The position numbers were made by a program, and so were the translations under genes. A stretch of 64,000 nt of DNA from Paenibacillus dakarensis (GTDB lineage: Bacteria > Bacillota > Bacilli > Paenibacillales > Paenibacillaceae): the NCBI RefSeq assembly GCF_001373415.1, contig NZ_CDSE01000044.1:1-64000 (forward strand), read 5' to 3'. Below are positions 25,939-34,155 of the stretch, piece after piece (positions within the stretch are counted from its first letter, which is position 1; every line of letters begins with the position of its first letter). A model generated the notes under the pieces. That model was not told where the DNA came from, did not search any database, and was given only the letters and a program-made list of their open reading frames with translations.

Positions 25939-27072
25939 TTATGAAGCAATAAACTGATTCGTAATAAATTCATCGACAAAAGGCAGAGCCGCACCTGTTG
26001 CGATAGCTTCATTCTTATATTTACATGCCTTAATAAAATCAGCTTTATCATGAAAGGAATTCAGCCTTTGGACTCGTGCCCGGATATCGTTCATATACTC
26101 TTCCAGGAAGACTCCGACATATCCGCCTAAAATAACATCGCAGTCAAACAGCATTCTCAGGTTGTTAATCGTTCGGGCAAGGCTGTCGCAATACGAATCC
26201 CAAGCCTCTTGCAGCACCTCGGTTGTTTTCAAGCGTTGAAAAAATTCATCCAGATTGGAATCTGTCAGATTCGACAAAACGCTTGCAGAACAATAAGCGT
26301 CCACGCAGCCCTTTTGACCGCAATAACATGGTCTGCCCTCCGGAAATAAGGTAATATGTCCAACTTCCCCGCTCTTCAGAGTGTTCCCTGAATAAACTTT
26401 ACGGTCAATTAGGACTGAACCGCCGACATTGTTGCTAAGCATGATATAGAAGGTGGCATTGTCGTAGGAGTTGATCCACATTTCAGCAAACCCGGCAGCG
26501 TTGGCATCATTATATAATCTGGTTTCATAAGGAATGAATTTAGAAAACTCAGACGATGTTGCACCTGTGAAATTAAGAATTTCCCCGTATACAATCTCGT
26601 CATTGCCGGAGTTGGTCAAACCGGGAACCCCGATTCCGACCCCCAGGATGCGATCCGGCTCTATATGTGAACGGGCGACCAAATCCTGCACGATTTCTCC
26701 CAGTTTCGTATAGTAGGCTTCCGACCTGGAGAACTCCTGCCTGACTCGAAGCTTCTCAACAATCGTTCCGTTTAAATCGACTAAGACTGCCGTGATATGG
26801 TTTCGGGTGATGTCCAGGCCAATGGAATATTTGTTACGGGCATTCATGGAATACCGGATTGAGTTGCGTCCGCCCGTATTTTTTTCATGACCGTCCGGGA
26901 TGATCATATCTTCTTCGAGCAATTCCTTTATGTATAAATTTATGGTCGGAAGGCTGAGCTTCAAATTGTACTGGAGCTCTTGTTTGGTGACCGAATTGTT
27001 CGTATGAATATATTCGTATATCGCCTTCTTGTTCATATTCTTAGTGAACTTGTTTAAAGTAATGGGCTTCAT
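25939..27072 (-). CDS. ROK family transcriptional repressor (XylR/NagC type)
   Basis: A 377-residue ROK repressor. Residues about 10-70 form a winged helix (KKAIYEYIHTNNSVTKQEL). From residue about 75 a sugar-kinase fold begins (YSIGLDITRNHITAVLVDLNG). The zinc motif CYCGQKGCVDAYC (around 246-258) is intact. The ATG at 27072 has GGAGG six bases upstream; the open frame extends further but without a better start. The gene is divergent from a polyol dehydrogenase and sugar kinase operon. AT-rich repeats in the shared promoter region look like its operators. It most likely represses that operon until the pathway substrate binds. Confidence 0.9.
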   Translation of the reverse strand: MKPITLNKFTKNMNKKAIYEYIHTNNSVTKQELQYNLKLSLPTINLYIKELLEEDMIIPDGHEKNTGGRNSIRYSMNARNKYSIGLDITRNHITAVLVDLNGTIVEKLRVRQEFSRSEAYYTKLGEIVQDLVARSHIEPDRILGVGIGVPGLTNSGNDEIVYGEILNFTGATSSEFSKFIPYETRLYNDANAAGFAEMWINSYDNATFYIMLSNNVGGSVLIDRKVYSGNTLKSGEVGHITLFPEGRPCYCGQKGCVDAYCSASVLSNLTDSNLDEFFQRLKTTEVLQEAWDSYCDSLARTINNLRMLFDCDVILGGYVGVFLEEYMNDIRARVQRLNSFHDKADFIKACKYKNEAIATGAALPFVDEFITNQFIAS

Positions 27073-27140
27073 AGTTCCTCCAGCAAAATGATGATATAAC
27101 CTCATATTATGGCTTCCCTTTAAAAAATACAAGATTTAAT

Positions 27141-27240
27141 GAAAATCGTTTTATAAAATCATTTTATTAAAGTGGTTTAAAAAACTGTTGACAAACAAAT
27201 TTTGGCACATACAATTATAGTAAATCTTTTTATAAAAGGG
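27141..27240 (+). promoter_or_regulatory. promoter and candidate ROK operators of dehydrogenase/kinase operon
   Basis: TTGACA at 27187-27192 and TACAAT at 27209-27214 (16-base spacing) make a good promoter. Two related A/T inverted repeats flank it: CGTTTTATAAAATC around 27147 and CTTTTTATAAAAG at 27225-27237. Their placement upstream and just downstream of the promoter fits repression by the divergent ROK protein. Confidence 0.6.
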
Positions 27241-27263
27241 TTTACATAAGGAGGTTCAAAATC

Positions 27264-28343
27264 ATGAGTAAAATACCGGAAACCATGAAGGCTCTGGTTG
27301 CGTACGGCATTGGAGAGTACCGCCTGGAGAACAATCATCCTGTCCCCACGTGCGGAGATGATGAAATTCTGATCAAGACGGAAGGGTGCGGCATTTGCGC
27401 AGGGGATTTGAAGTGCTACCACGGTGCGTCCAGATTCTGGGGGGATGAGAACCAGCCGATGTGGGTGAGACCGCCATTTACTCCGGGACATGAGTTTTTA
27501 GGCTATGTCGTTCAGACAGGAAAAAATGTAACAGAGTTTGCTGTCGGAGAGCGTGTCATTGCCGAACAAATTGTACCGTGTGATGAATGCAGATTTTGCA
27601 AAACCGGCAAGTATTGGATGTGCGAGCCTCATGCCACCCTCGGGTTTCAAAAAGAAAATAACGGCGGCATGGCGGAATACGTTGTTTTCCCCAAGACAGC
27701 ACGCGTTCACAAAGTTCCTGCATCGATTTCTCTTGAAAGCGCTTTGCTGATCGAGCCTTATGCATGTTCCAAGCATGCGGTGGACAGAGCAGGCATCACC
27801 AACGAAGATGTGGTCGTTATTTCAGGGGCCGGTACGCTTGGGCTTGGAATGATAACATATGCAAGAATGAAGAATCCTTACAAGTTAATCGTGCTTGATT
27901 TATTGGATAACCGGCTTGAGAAGGCCAAGGAATTCGGGGCTGATCTTGTGCTGAATCCTAAAAATGAAGATGTGGTTAAAGCTGTTAAGGAATTAACAGG
28001 CGGATACGGGTGTGACATCTATATCGAGGCTACGGGACATCCTTCGAGCGTTACACAGGGGCTGCAAATGATCCGGAAGCTGGGCACATTTGTTGAGTTT
28101 AGCGTGTTTGGTGAAGATACGACCGTTGACTGGAGCATTATTGGCGACGGCAAGGAACTGGACATTCTTGGGGCGCATTTGTCACCGTACTGCTATCCTT
28201 TTGTTATCGAGCATATTGCTAAGGATCAATTGAAAACGAGTGGTGTGGTTACGTCTACCTACAGCCTGGAGCAGTGGGAAGAAGCTTTTGATAAAGCAGG
28301 CGGGAAAGACGGAGATACAAAGGTTGCCATCATTTTTGATTAA
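27264..28343 (+). CDS. zinc-dependent medium-chain polyol/alcohol dehydrogenase
   Basis: A medium-chain zinc dehydrogenase, 359 residues. Catalytic zinc ligands are Cys in GCGICAGD and His in TPGHEFLG. The structural zinc site has four Cys (CDECRFCKTGKYWMC). The NAD(P) binding motif is ISGAGTLGLG. Overall it resembles erythritol/threitol or sorbitol-type dehydrogenases. AAGGAGG lies nine bases before the ATG. It is the first gene of an operon with an FGGY kinase. A plausible pathway is oxidation of a polyol to a ketose which the kinase phosphorylates. The exact substrate is not determined. Confidence 0.88.
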   Translation: MSKIPETMKALVAYGIGEYRLENNHPVPTCGDDEILIKTEGCGICAGDLKCYHGASRFWGDENQPMWVRPPFTPGHEFLGYVVQTGKNVTEFAVGERVIAEQIVPCDECRFCKTGKYWMCEPHATLGFQKENNGGMAEYVVFPKTARVHKVPASISLESALLIEPYACSKHAVDRAGITNEDVVVISGAGTLGLGMITYARMKNPYKLIVLDLLDNRLEKAKEFGADLVLNPKNEDVVKAVKELTGGYGCDIYIEATGHPSSVTQGLQMIRKLGTFVEFSVFGEDTTVDWSIIGDGKELDILGAHLSPYCYPFVIEHIAKDQLKTSGVVTSTYSLEQWEEAFDKAGGKDGDTKVAIIFD

Positions 28344-28358
28344 GGGAGGAGGAATAGC

Positions 28359-29879
28359 TTGAAGTATCTGGTGGGTTGCGATATAGGCACATCGGGAACC
28401 AAAACAATCATCATGTCAACGGACGGCAAATTGGTTTCATCAGACTTGCAGGAATACTCTGTACTGACTCCCAAGAATCTATGGGCCGAACAGTGGCCGG
28501 ATGTCTGGATTGAGGCGATGGAACACAGCATCCGCCGTTCCATACAGGCGGGGAATATAGATCCGCAAGAGATAGCCGGCGTCTGCATTTCGGGGTTGTA
28601 TGGAGGCAGCGGGATACCGCTTGACGAGAACATGAAAGCGGTTCGGCCGTGTCTCATATGGATGGACCGGAGAGCACAAGAAGAAGAGCGGTGGGTGAAA
28701 GAGCTTGTGCCGATGGATCGGCTTGAAGCTATTACCCATAACGGAACAGATCCCTATTACGGATATCTGAAGATGCTGTGGATAAAACATCATGAGCCGG
28801 ATCATTGGGAAAGAACGAAGCTGTTCCTGCCTCCTAATGCATATGCTATCTACAGCTTGACCGGTGAAATTGCCATCGATTACTCATCGGCAGGAAATAT
28901 CGGCGGTATTTTTGATATGATTGAACGGACCTGGTCGCAGGAAATGCTGGAGTATTTGGATATTCCGCTCAGTAAGCTGCCGCAGCGGCTGGTGGAATCG
29001 AGTGAAATTGTAGGAAACGTAACCACAGAAGCATCGAAGCGCACCGGATTAATGGCAGGCACTCCTGTTATTGCAGGGGGAGTTGATTGTGCGGTAGCTA
29101 CGCTTGGCATGGGAGTTTATGAAGAAGGTACTTATGCAACAACGATAGGAACCTCCATGTGTGCGGCATTTGTCCATGAATCCAATGACATTTCGGAGAG
29201 ATTGATTAAATTCCCTTATGTTAAGGACGGAAGACGTTTGAACTACAGCTTCGGGGGTGGTGCTACAGCAGGCGCACTGATTAAATGGTTCAGAGACGAA
29301 TTTGGCAAGCTGGAGCTGTTCAATGAGAACAACGGCGGGCCGAATGCTTACCAGAGTCTTGACGCCTTAGCTGAACCCATTCCCGCAGGAAGCGACGGCC
29401 TTCTCGTTCTGCCTTATTTTATGGGGGAACGCAGTCCTGTATGGGATCCGAATGCCAAAGGGGTCATCTTCGGCCTATCCATCGCGCATACTCAGGGGCA
29501 TGTTTACCGAGCCTTCCTGGAAGCGGTTGCATATTCACTTAAACATTCGATGGTCAGCACGAAAAATAAGATTGGCGATACGATTCTAATCGCTGGCGGT
29601 GTATCGAAGAGCCGGGTGTGGAAATCCATTCTTGCCGACGTTACCGGCAAAAATATCATCTGTCCTAAAGACGATATTGAAGCGACGCTCGGCGATGTGA
29701 TTCTCGCAGGCATCGGTACGAATGAAGTCTCTTGGGAGTCGGTTAAGGAATGGCAGATTTTTGATGAGCCTGTAAGACCAAATCCGAAAAACCACAGCCT
29801 TTATAACCGATACTTTGAATTGTATTTGAAGCTTTATGAGGATTTAAAAGGAAATATGGAGTCTATTTCGAAGCTGTAG
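28359..29879 (+). CDS. FGGY family carbohydrate kinase
   Basis: An FGGY sugar kinase, 506 residues. The N-terminal phosphate loop is GCDIGTSGTKT. The FGGY C domain has GTYATTIGTSMCAAF and LIAGGVSKSRVWKSILADVTG (quoted in part). It resembles xylulose or erythrulose kinases. A TTG start at 28359 follows GGGAGGAGG by six to seven bases, 15 bases after the dehydrogenase stop. It would phosphorylate the product of the dehydrogenase. No terminator was found directly after it; instead a good ribosome binding site and a very short ORF follow, suggesting that the operon has lost a downstream gene. Confidence 0.9.
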   Translation: MKYLVGCDIGTSGTKTIIMSTDGKLVSSDLQEYSVLTPKNLWAEQWPDVWIEAMEHSIRRSIQAGNIDPQEIAGVCISGLYGGSGIPLDENMKAVRPCLIWMDRRAQEEERWVKELVPMDRLEAITHNGTDPYYGYLKMLWIKHHEPDHWERTKLFLPPNAYAIYSLTGEIAIDYSSAGNIGGIFDMIERTWSQEMLEYLDIPLSKLPQRLVESSEIVGNVTTEASKRTGLMAGTPVIAGGVDCAVATLGMGVYEEGTYATTIGTSMCAAFVHESNDISERLIKFPYVKDGRRLNYSFGGGATAGALIKWFRDEFGKLELFNENNGGPNAYQSLDALAEPIPAGSDGLLVLPYFMGERSPVWDPNAKGVIFGLSIAHTQGHVYRAFLEAVAYSLKHSMVSTKNKIGDTILIAGGVSKSRVWKSILADVTGKNIICPKDDIEATLGDVILAGIGTNEVSWESVKEWQIFDEPVRPNPKNHSLYNRYFELYLKLYEDLKGNMESISKL

Positions 29880-29891
29880 GGAGGTAAGTAT

Positions 29892-29930
29892 ATGCTTGTA
29901 GGCATCCTTATCGTTCTTATGACACGTTGA
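29892..29930 (+). other. 12-codon ORF with strong RBS after the kinase, possible truncated gene
   Basis: GGGAGG is followed by an ATG and only 12 codons before TGA. In the neighbouring frame a further 15 open codons follow up to TAA. This may be the 5' stub of a third operon gene. The rest of the gap to 30106 shows no gene or terminator that I can support. Confidence 0.3.
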
Positions 29931-30106
29931 TAAATGAGGCGGCATATTAAAAAAGGTTCGTGCTTCTACATGAGTATTTTCATGTTATTGAACATATGGA
30001 GGCCATGGAATGCTCCAAAAACAAAGTAATATAGGGGAGCGGAGCAGTGCGGCGGAAATGCTTCAGAGGACATGCCAGTGTCACTGTGTAACGTTGAATT
30101 GCACAC

Positions 30107-30811
30107 TTAATGTCCTTCTTTATTTGTCACAATGTCTATAAGATTGTGCAAATTGGCAATACCTCGCACTTGCTCGACCAAGGCATAATCAATGTATTGA
30201 AGAGATTTAAGAGCAATTTCCTTAGCTTGAACAACATTATGTTTATCAAGCTCCGATAATACTTCACGAACGGTGTCCAGGGAATACACGACTCTTTGAA
30301 CGGTTCGGATGATAAGCACTTTGCGAATATCTGAAGGACTATAGATACGGAATCCACTATTTTGTTGACGCTCAGGATTAATTAACCCTTCCTTCTCCCA
30401 ATGCCGAATCGCCGAAGCAGATACATTCGCTTCTTCAGCTACTTCACCAATCGTAAACTCATATTTATTGCGGTACTTTGGCAGATCGTTCAGCTCTTTT
30501 AAATCAAGCATGTCGACTGCTCTTTGTATGGTTTCCTTTTCTGCATGCAGATTTACTTGTGCCTTGTTAATTAGCCATAAAGCCTCAAGTGTTTCCCCGC
30601 GAATGATGCGCGGCATCACCTCTCGAATCAAATCCATTCCAAAACCAGTATACATTGCACGTATACACTGGAAATAAGCCTCATGTTCCTTCGTATAAAT
30701 GCGATAGCCATTAGCCGCTCTTTCGACATAAGGAACAAGTCCCCAGGCTTCATAATGCCTCAATGCGCTTGTGCTTATATTTAATTTTTTTGCGATCTCA
30801 ATCCCTTTCAT
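30107..30811 (-). CDS. tandem-MerR transcriptional regulator
   Basis: A 234-residue protein with two MerR-type winged helices in one chain. The first is residues 2-70 (IAKKLNISTSALRHYEAWGLV). The second is residues about 118-185 (FTIGEVAEEANVSASAIRHWEKEGLI). Each is followed by a helical linker, and there is no effector domain or conserved Cys. A single chain may thus mimic the usual MerR dimer or bind two half sites. The ATG at 30811 has only a weak AGG site. The divergent neighbour is a truncated VOC protein gene, so the original target may be lost. Confidence 0.8.
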   Translation of the reverse strand: MKGIEIAKKLNISTSALRHYEAWGLVPYVERAANGYRIYTKEHEAYFQCIRAMYTGFGMDLIREVMPRIIRGETLEALWLINKAQVNLHAEKETIQRAVDMLDLKELNDLPKYRNKYEFTIGEVAEEANVSASAIRHWEKEGLINPERQQNSGFRIYSPSDIRKVLIIRTVQRVVYSLDTVREVLSELDKHNVVQAKEIALKSLQYIDYALVEQVRGIANLHNLIDIVTNKEGH

Positions 30812-30935
30812 CCTAGCCGGTTTATGTTATTTGATCATTATATTATATCAATATATTTGGTTAAACCTTATCATTTGCATTAATTGGATATGCTTGAGTT
30901 GTAAGCTAAACTCACGAAAAAAGAGGTGACTAGAA

Positions 30936-31214
30936 ATGATTAAAATTAAGCCGATTTTGCCATGTCCATCCATAAAGGAACAAGTGTCTTTTTATGAGAG
31001 CATAGGTTTCAAAACGATTCAAATCTACACTCGACCCAATCCATATGCAGTTGTTAGTTACGGTCCGCTTGAGCTGCACTTTTATGGAACGAAAAGAATA
31101 TTGCCTAATGAAAACCCCCAGACATGCTATATCGAAGTTGACGATGTAAACCGGGTATATGAAGATTTCACTGCTGGATTGAAACGACACACCGGGAATG
31201 GCTTGATGCTCTGA
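30936..31214 (+). pseudogene. truncated VOC family (glyoxalase/bleomycin-resistance-like) gene
   Basis: The first 85 codons encode a VOC half domain (KPILPCPSIKEQVSFYESIGF, then YIEVDDVNRVYEDFTAGLK). A complete VOC protein of this kind needs about 30-40 more residues with the second metal ligand. Here the frame runs into unrelated sequence and stops after RHTGNGLML. AGAGGTGA precedes the ATG, so a short peptide could still be made. Loss of the 3' end by recombination with the following remnant is the likely cause. Confidence 0.65.
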
Positions 31215-31678
31215 AACGTGGTCATGGCTTCGGAAATCGATTGTTTGTCGAGCGGGTATGGTGGCCGATTACAGGACATTTTTACGGGTTGCACCCGGAA
31301 TATGAAGTTAAGGATTGGCGTGGAAGATCCTGCTTTGTGGATATTTTGTGGGAGGTCGGAGCGTCGCGCATTGGATTTGAAATTATGGACTTTGGCTCGC
31401 ATGGTACAGACCGCAGTAAATATCGGAGTGACTTGAACCGTGGGCTTTTTCTACAGTCCAGAAGTGTACGGTGCTCTATATCTCGCTTGATGAACTGATG
31501 CGGACAGCCATCCGGCACCATCGTGTTCTTCGACCGGGACGCTCCAAAGTGAAGATCTGATCTAAGATGGGACATCTGCGTGCGACTGTTCATGGACAAC
31601 CGAGTACATGAGGATATAAGGACGGTAACCGAGGCGGAGCATAGCTGCTCAACAGGCCAACTATATGACAGCAATTGA
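31190..31678 (+). pseudogene. remnant of DUF559-like endonuclease-fold gene, frameshifted
   Basis: Reading the frame that begins at 31190 gives REWLDALKRGHGFGNRLF, then VWWPITGHFYGLHPEYEVKD, VDILWEVG and EIMDFGSHGTDRSKYRSDL. This pattern is like a conserved Paenibacillus DUF559-type (restriction-endonuclease fold) protein whose usual features are HPEYEV, an acidic DFA/EIDG site and a later LIRFSYDD. The frame changes near 31430 to VLYISLDELMRTAIRHHRV and again near 31560 to a third frame that ends at 31678. The 5' part is missing. At least two frameshifts make it non-functional. Family recognition is from memory of related proteins. Confidence 0.5.
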
Positions 31679-31770
31679 GTGATTCAATATTATATTGCCT
31701 GCCCGGTAAAATATGGTTATAATCTACCTGATTAATCTTAAAATTTAAGTTTCTGGAAGGGGATTGCGAA

Positions 31771-32442
31771 TTGAAGAAAAAGGCGGCAATTGCATTAACC
31801 TCCTTAGCGATGTTGGGGTGTCTTGGGACGGGCGTTTATGCCGGTTCGAATCTTCAGGAAATTAAAGCTTACCTGAATCCTAGTATTAAGTTCAAGGTGG
31901 ACGGTCAACCCGTTCAGCTAAAAAACAGCAGCGGCGCAGTAATTACTCCGATTTCTTATAACAACACTACATATTTACCTGTCCGGGCAATATCCGACGT
32001 CTTGGGTGTAACTGTTAATTTCGACGGGAAAACTAATACGATTCAACTAGGCGAACAGACCGAGGGCGTCTCTATTGCAGCAGGATTTGATTCCTTATAT
32101 CATACCAAGGATCCGAAGATGACGATCTACAATGGCAAGGATTACAAGGATGTTTTCTTCGACAATGGAAGCGGTACTCGCGGAAGCTCATTTATGCTAT
32201 ATCCGAAAGGGAAGTACCAAAAGCTGTATCTTCAAGTGGCGGCAATCGGTTCGGACATTGAAGATTTTTATATTCAGGATAGCGATACGGACACTGTGTT
32301 AAAAAAGCAGAATATTTTGGTGGAGGATGGTCTGGTTACAGTTGAGGTGAATATTGCCGGAGTGCAGTCGCTATTCGTACATGGCAATGTTAAGAAAGGC
32401 GGTTCGGTATTTATCCCTTTAACGACCTCCTATTATAAATAA
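31771..32442 (+). CDS. secreted stalk-domain protein
   Basis: A 223-residue exported protein. The signal peptide (basic start, hydrophobic ALTSLAMLGCLGTGVYA) is cleaved after VYA near residue 24. Residues 35-95 form a copper-amine-oxidase-like stalk domain (KFKVDGQPVQLKN, then TYLPVRAISDVLGVTVNFDGKT in part). The C-terminal half (100-223) is an NPCBM-like or other beta sandwich (LYPKGKYQKLYLQVAAIG, then LFVHGNVKKGGSVFIPL). A TTG start with AAGGGG eight bases upstream is used. It lies beside degenerate sequence and an inverted-repeat element. Confidence 0.83.
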   Translation: MKKKAAIALTSLAMLGCLGTGVYAGSNLQEIKAYLNPSIKFKVDGQPVQLKNSSGAVITPISYNNTTYLPVRAISDVLGVTVNFDGKTNTIQLGEQTEGVSIAAGFDSLYHTKDPKMTIYNGKDYKDVFFDNGSGTRGSSFMLYPKGKYQKLYLQVAAIGSDIEDFYIQDSDTDTVLKKQNILVEDGLVTVEVNIAGVQSLFVHGNVKKGGSVFIPLTTSYYK

Positions 32443-32810
32443 AATAGAAAGGAGACGCCCAGGGGTCAATGTCATTAAGATAAGGTAAGGTCAAAACATC
32501 ATCCGAAAGAGCAGGTTATCGAAAGATAGCCCGCTCTTTTTTTTTGCGTGAAAAAGAGTAAAGAACTTGACAAGCAGTTGAAAATGTGTAGCTTCGTCTA
32601 CAGAGTAGCATAAATTCGGTTTCGTATGAACATATTTTAAGCGGATCGTCCATCCGCTTGTTTGCTGTACGCTTTTTCCCTTACATGCATTAAAAATAAA
32701 AACGACACGGAACTTTGTCCCATGCCGCTTAGATTTCACTCTTATTCCCGTTTTGTCTTTAAGCTAACTTAATGACATTGGCCCAAGGGTGTCTCCTTTC
32801 GCGTTCTATT
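32443..32810 (+). mobile_element. MITE-like element bounded by inverted repeats
   Basis: About 35-40 bases at the left end (AATAGAAAGGAGACGCCC, then GGGTCAATGTCATTAAG) recur in inverted orientation at the right end (CTTAATGACATTGGCCC, then GGGTGTCTCCTTTCGCG and TTCTATT). The repeats differ by small indels. The 368-base unit has no intact transposase. An 82-codon minus-strand frame inside may be a transposase relic but I cannot confirm it. The element immediately follows the stalk gene stop and contains that gene's likely terminator. Confidence 0.6.
32506..32545 (+). terminator. strong hairpin terminator inside the inverted-repeat element
   Basis: AGAGC and GGTTATC pair with GATAGCC and GCTCT across a GAAA tetraloop, followed by about nine T. 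Confidence 0.85.
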
Positions 32811-32836
32811 CAATGTTTGATACGGGTCCTTGAACT

Positions 32837-32878
32837 CTATACTTCCCCAGTCGCCACCGGATTTTCCTCATACGAAAT
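32837..32878 (-). pseudogene. 3' stub of a sulfurtransferase gene
   Basis: Read on the minus strand this encodes ISYEENPVATGEV and a stop. That is nearly identical to the C-terminus of the two sulfurtransferases in this window (SYGENPIATGEE at 39122 and SYEENPVATGTE at 40843). Similarity to the 40843 locus continues for about 25 bases beyond the stop. Only the last 13 codons remain. Confidence 0.7.
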
Positions 32879-32921
32879 AAAGAAATAGAGATTTTTCTGC
32901 GGGTTATTTTCGAAGATAGTG

Positions 32922-32950
32922 TTGACGACAAATTTAGACAATGCTATACT
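32922..32950 (+). promoter_or_regulatory. sigma-A promoter of sulfur-scavenging operon
   Basis: TTGACG at 32922-32927 and TATACT at 32945-32950 are separated by exactly 17 bases. Just downstream (around 32958-32980) lies TTATCGGAATTAATGG, which resembles the GGAATT-type sites bound by the cysteine regulator CymR. That regulator assignment is tentative. Confidence 0.6.
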
Positions 32951-32990
32951 CCACTTAACTTATCGGAATTAATGGTATTACGATCTACCG

Positions 32991-33037
32991 GACAACCGGA
33001 GATGCATCCTCTTCATAGAGGTGTATTTCCGGTTGTC
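32991..33037 (+). promoter_or_regulatory. long hairpin in operon leader
   Basis: GACAACCGGA pairs with TCCGGTTGTC, and an inner helix (about CATCCTCT with AGAGGTG) closes a small loop. It lies 28 bases before the first start codon and covers most of the leader. It is followed by TTCATTT, so it could act as an attenuator or an mRNA-stabilising stem. Confidence 0.55.
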
Positions 33038-33065
33038 TTCATTTATAAGGAGGGCAATAGAAAAT

Positions 33066-34046
33066 ATGAAATATCGAACGCTTGGGAGAACGGGGATTAA
33101 AGTATCTGAGGTCAGCTTGGGCACGATGTCATTCGGACGGTGGATTGATGAGCAGGCGTCTGCCGGCGTGCTGGATCAGGCGCTTGAGCTCGGCATAAAT
33201 CTGGTAGATACCGCAGATGTATACGGCAGGGGAATGGATAATGGAGATCATGCTCAGCTGGGAGAGTCGGAGGCGATTCTCGGAAATTTGCTGCGGGAGA
33301 GGCGCCATCAGATTATTTTGGCGACCAAGCTGCATAACCCGATGGGGCCGGGCGTGAATGACCAGGGACAGAGCCGCTACCATATCTACCGGGCGCTTGA
33401 GAACAGTTTGAAAAGATTGAAGACAGATTACATAGACCTTTATCAGGTTCATCGCTTCGATCCTCATACGCCGCTGGAAGAGACGCTGTATGCACTGGAC
33501 GATCTGGTGAAGCAGGGCAAGATTCGGTATGTCGGATGTTCTAACTATGCCGCATGGCAGCTTGCCAAGGCACATGGCATCAGCGCCCTGCATCACCTGC
33601 GAAGATTTGAAAGCGTACAGCCGGAATATAGTCTTATAACCCGGGGAATCGAGGAGGAATTGATACCTTTTGCACAGTCCGAACAGGTGGGAGTCATCGT
33701 TTACAGCCCGCTTGGCAGAGGGATTTTGTCTGGAAAATATGCGGCTGGTGCAACCCCGCCATCGGATTCGCGTCTGGCAGCCGGGGAGCAGAGGCTTAAA
33801 CTCCTGCTGGAGCAGCGGCAATCACTGGCCATAGTGGATGTCATTCGGCCGCTCGCCTTGGAACGGGGCTGGTCACTGCCCCAATTTGCACTAAACTGGG
33901 TACTCAGCCGTCCGGGTATAACTTCAGCCATCGTAGGGGCTTCCAAACCGGAGCAGCTGCGGGAGACCCTGCAATATGCGCAAGAGCGTCTGAGTAATGA
34001 AGAGCTGGCTGAGATTGATCGGTTAACAGCTGCTATAAGAGCATAG
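33066..34046 (+). CDS. aldo/keto reductase
   Basis: An NADPH-dependent aldo/keto reductase, 326 residues, beta/alpha barrel. Catalytic residues are Asp and Tyr in VDTADVYG, Lys in LATKLHN and His in YQVHRFDP. The cofactor site appears as GASKPEQLRETL. The ATG at 33066 is preceded by AAGGAGGG and starts the canonical MKYRTLGRTGIKVSEVSLG opening (quoted in part). It is the first gene of a unit followed by an organosulfur-type monooxygenase and an ABC transporter, suggesting that it reduces an aldehyde or ketone released from an organosulfur substrate. Confidence 0.88.
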   Translation: MKYRTLGRTGIKVSEVSLGTMSFGRWIDEQASAGVLDQALELGINLVDTADVYGRGMDNGDHAQLGESEAILGNLLRERRHQIILATKLHNPMGPGVNDQGQSRYHIYRALENSLKRLKTDYIDLYQVHRFDPHTPLEETLYALDDLVKQGKIRYVGCSNYAAWQLAKAHGISALHHLRRFESVQPEYSLITRGIEEELIPFAQSEQVGVIVYSPLGRGILSGKYAAGATPPSDSRLAAGEQRLKLLLEQRQSLAIVDVIRPLALERGWSLPQFALNWVLSRPGITSAIVGASKPEQLRETLQYAQERLSNEELAEIDRLTAAIRA

Positions 34047-34155
34047 AAGCAGACATCATAGATCGCAAACGATTAGCTTACTTGCTGCTTGAGCAATCGC
34101 AATTCATTTTTATATTTCATTTCAAAAATATTTCTTTTCAGGAAGGTGAACAGCT

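Noticed and set aside
32491..32739. 82-codon minus-strand frame inside the inverted-repeat element as a transposase gene
   Set aside because: Only a short stretch (FRVVFIF) recalls IS4-type transposases; the rest does not match, there is no start signal and it covers the terminator.
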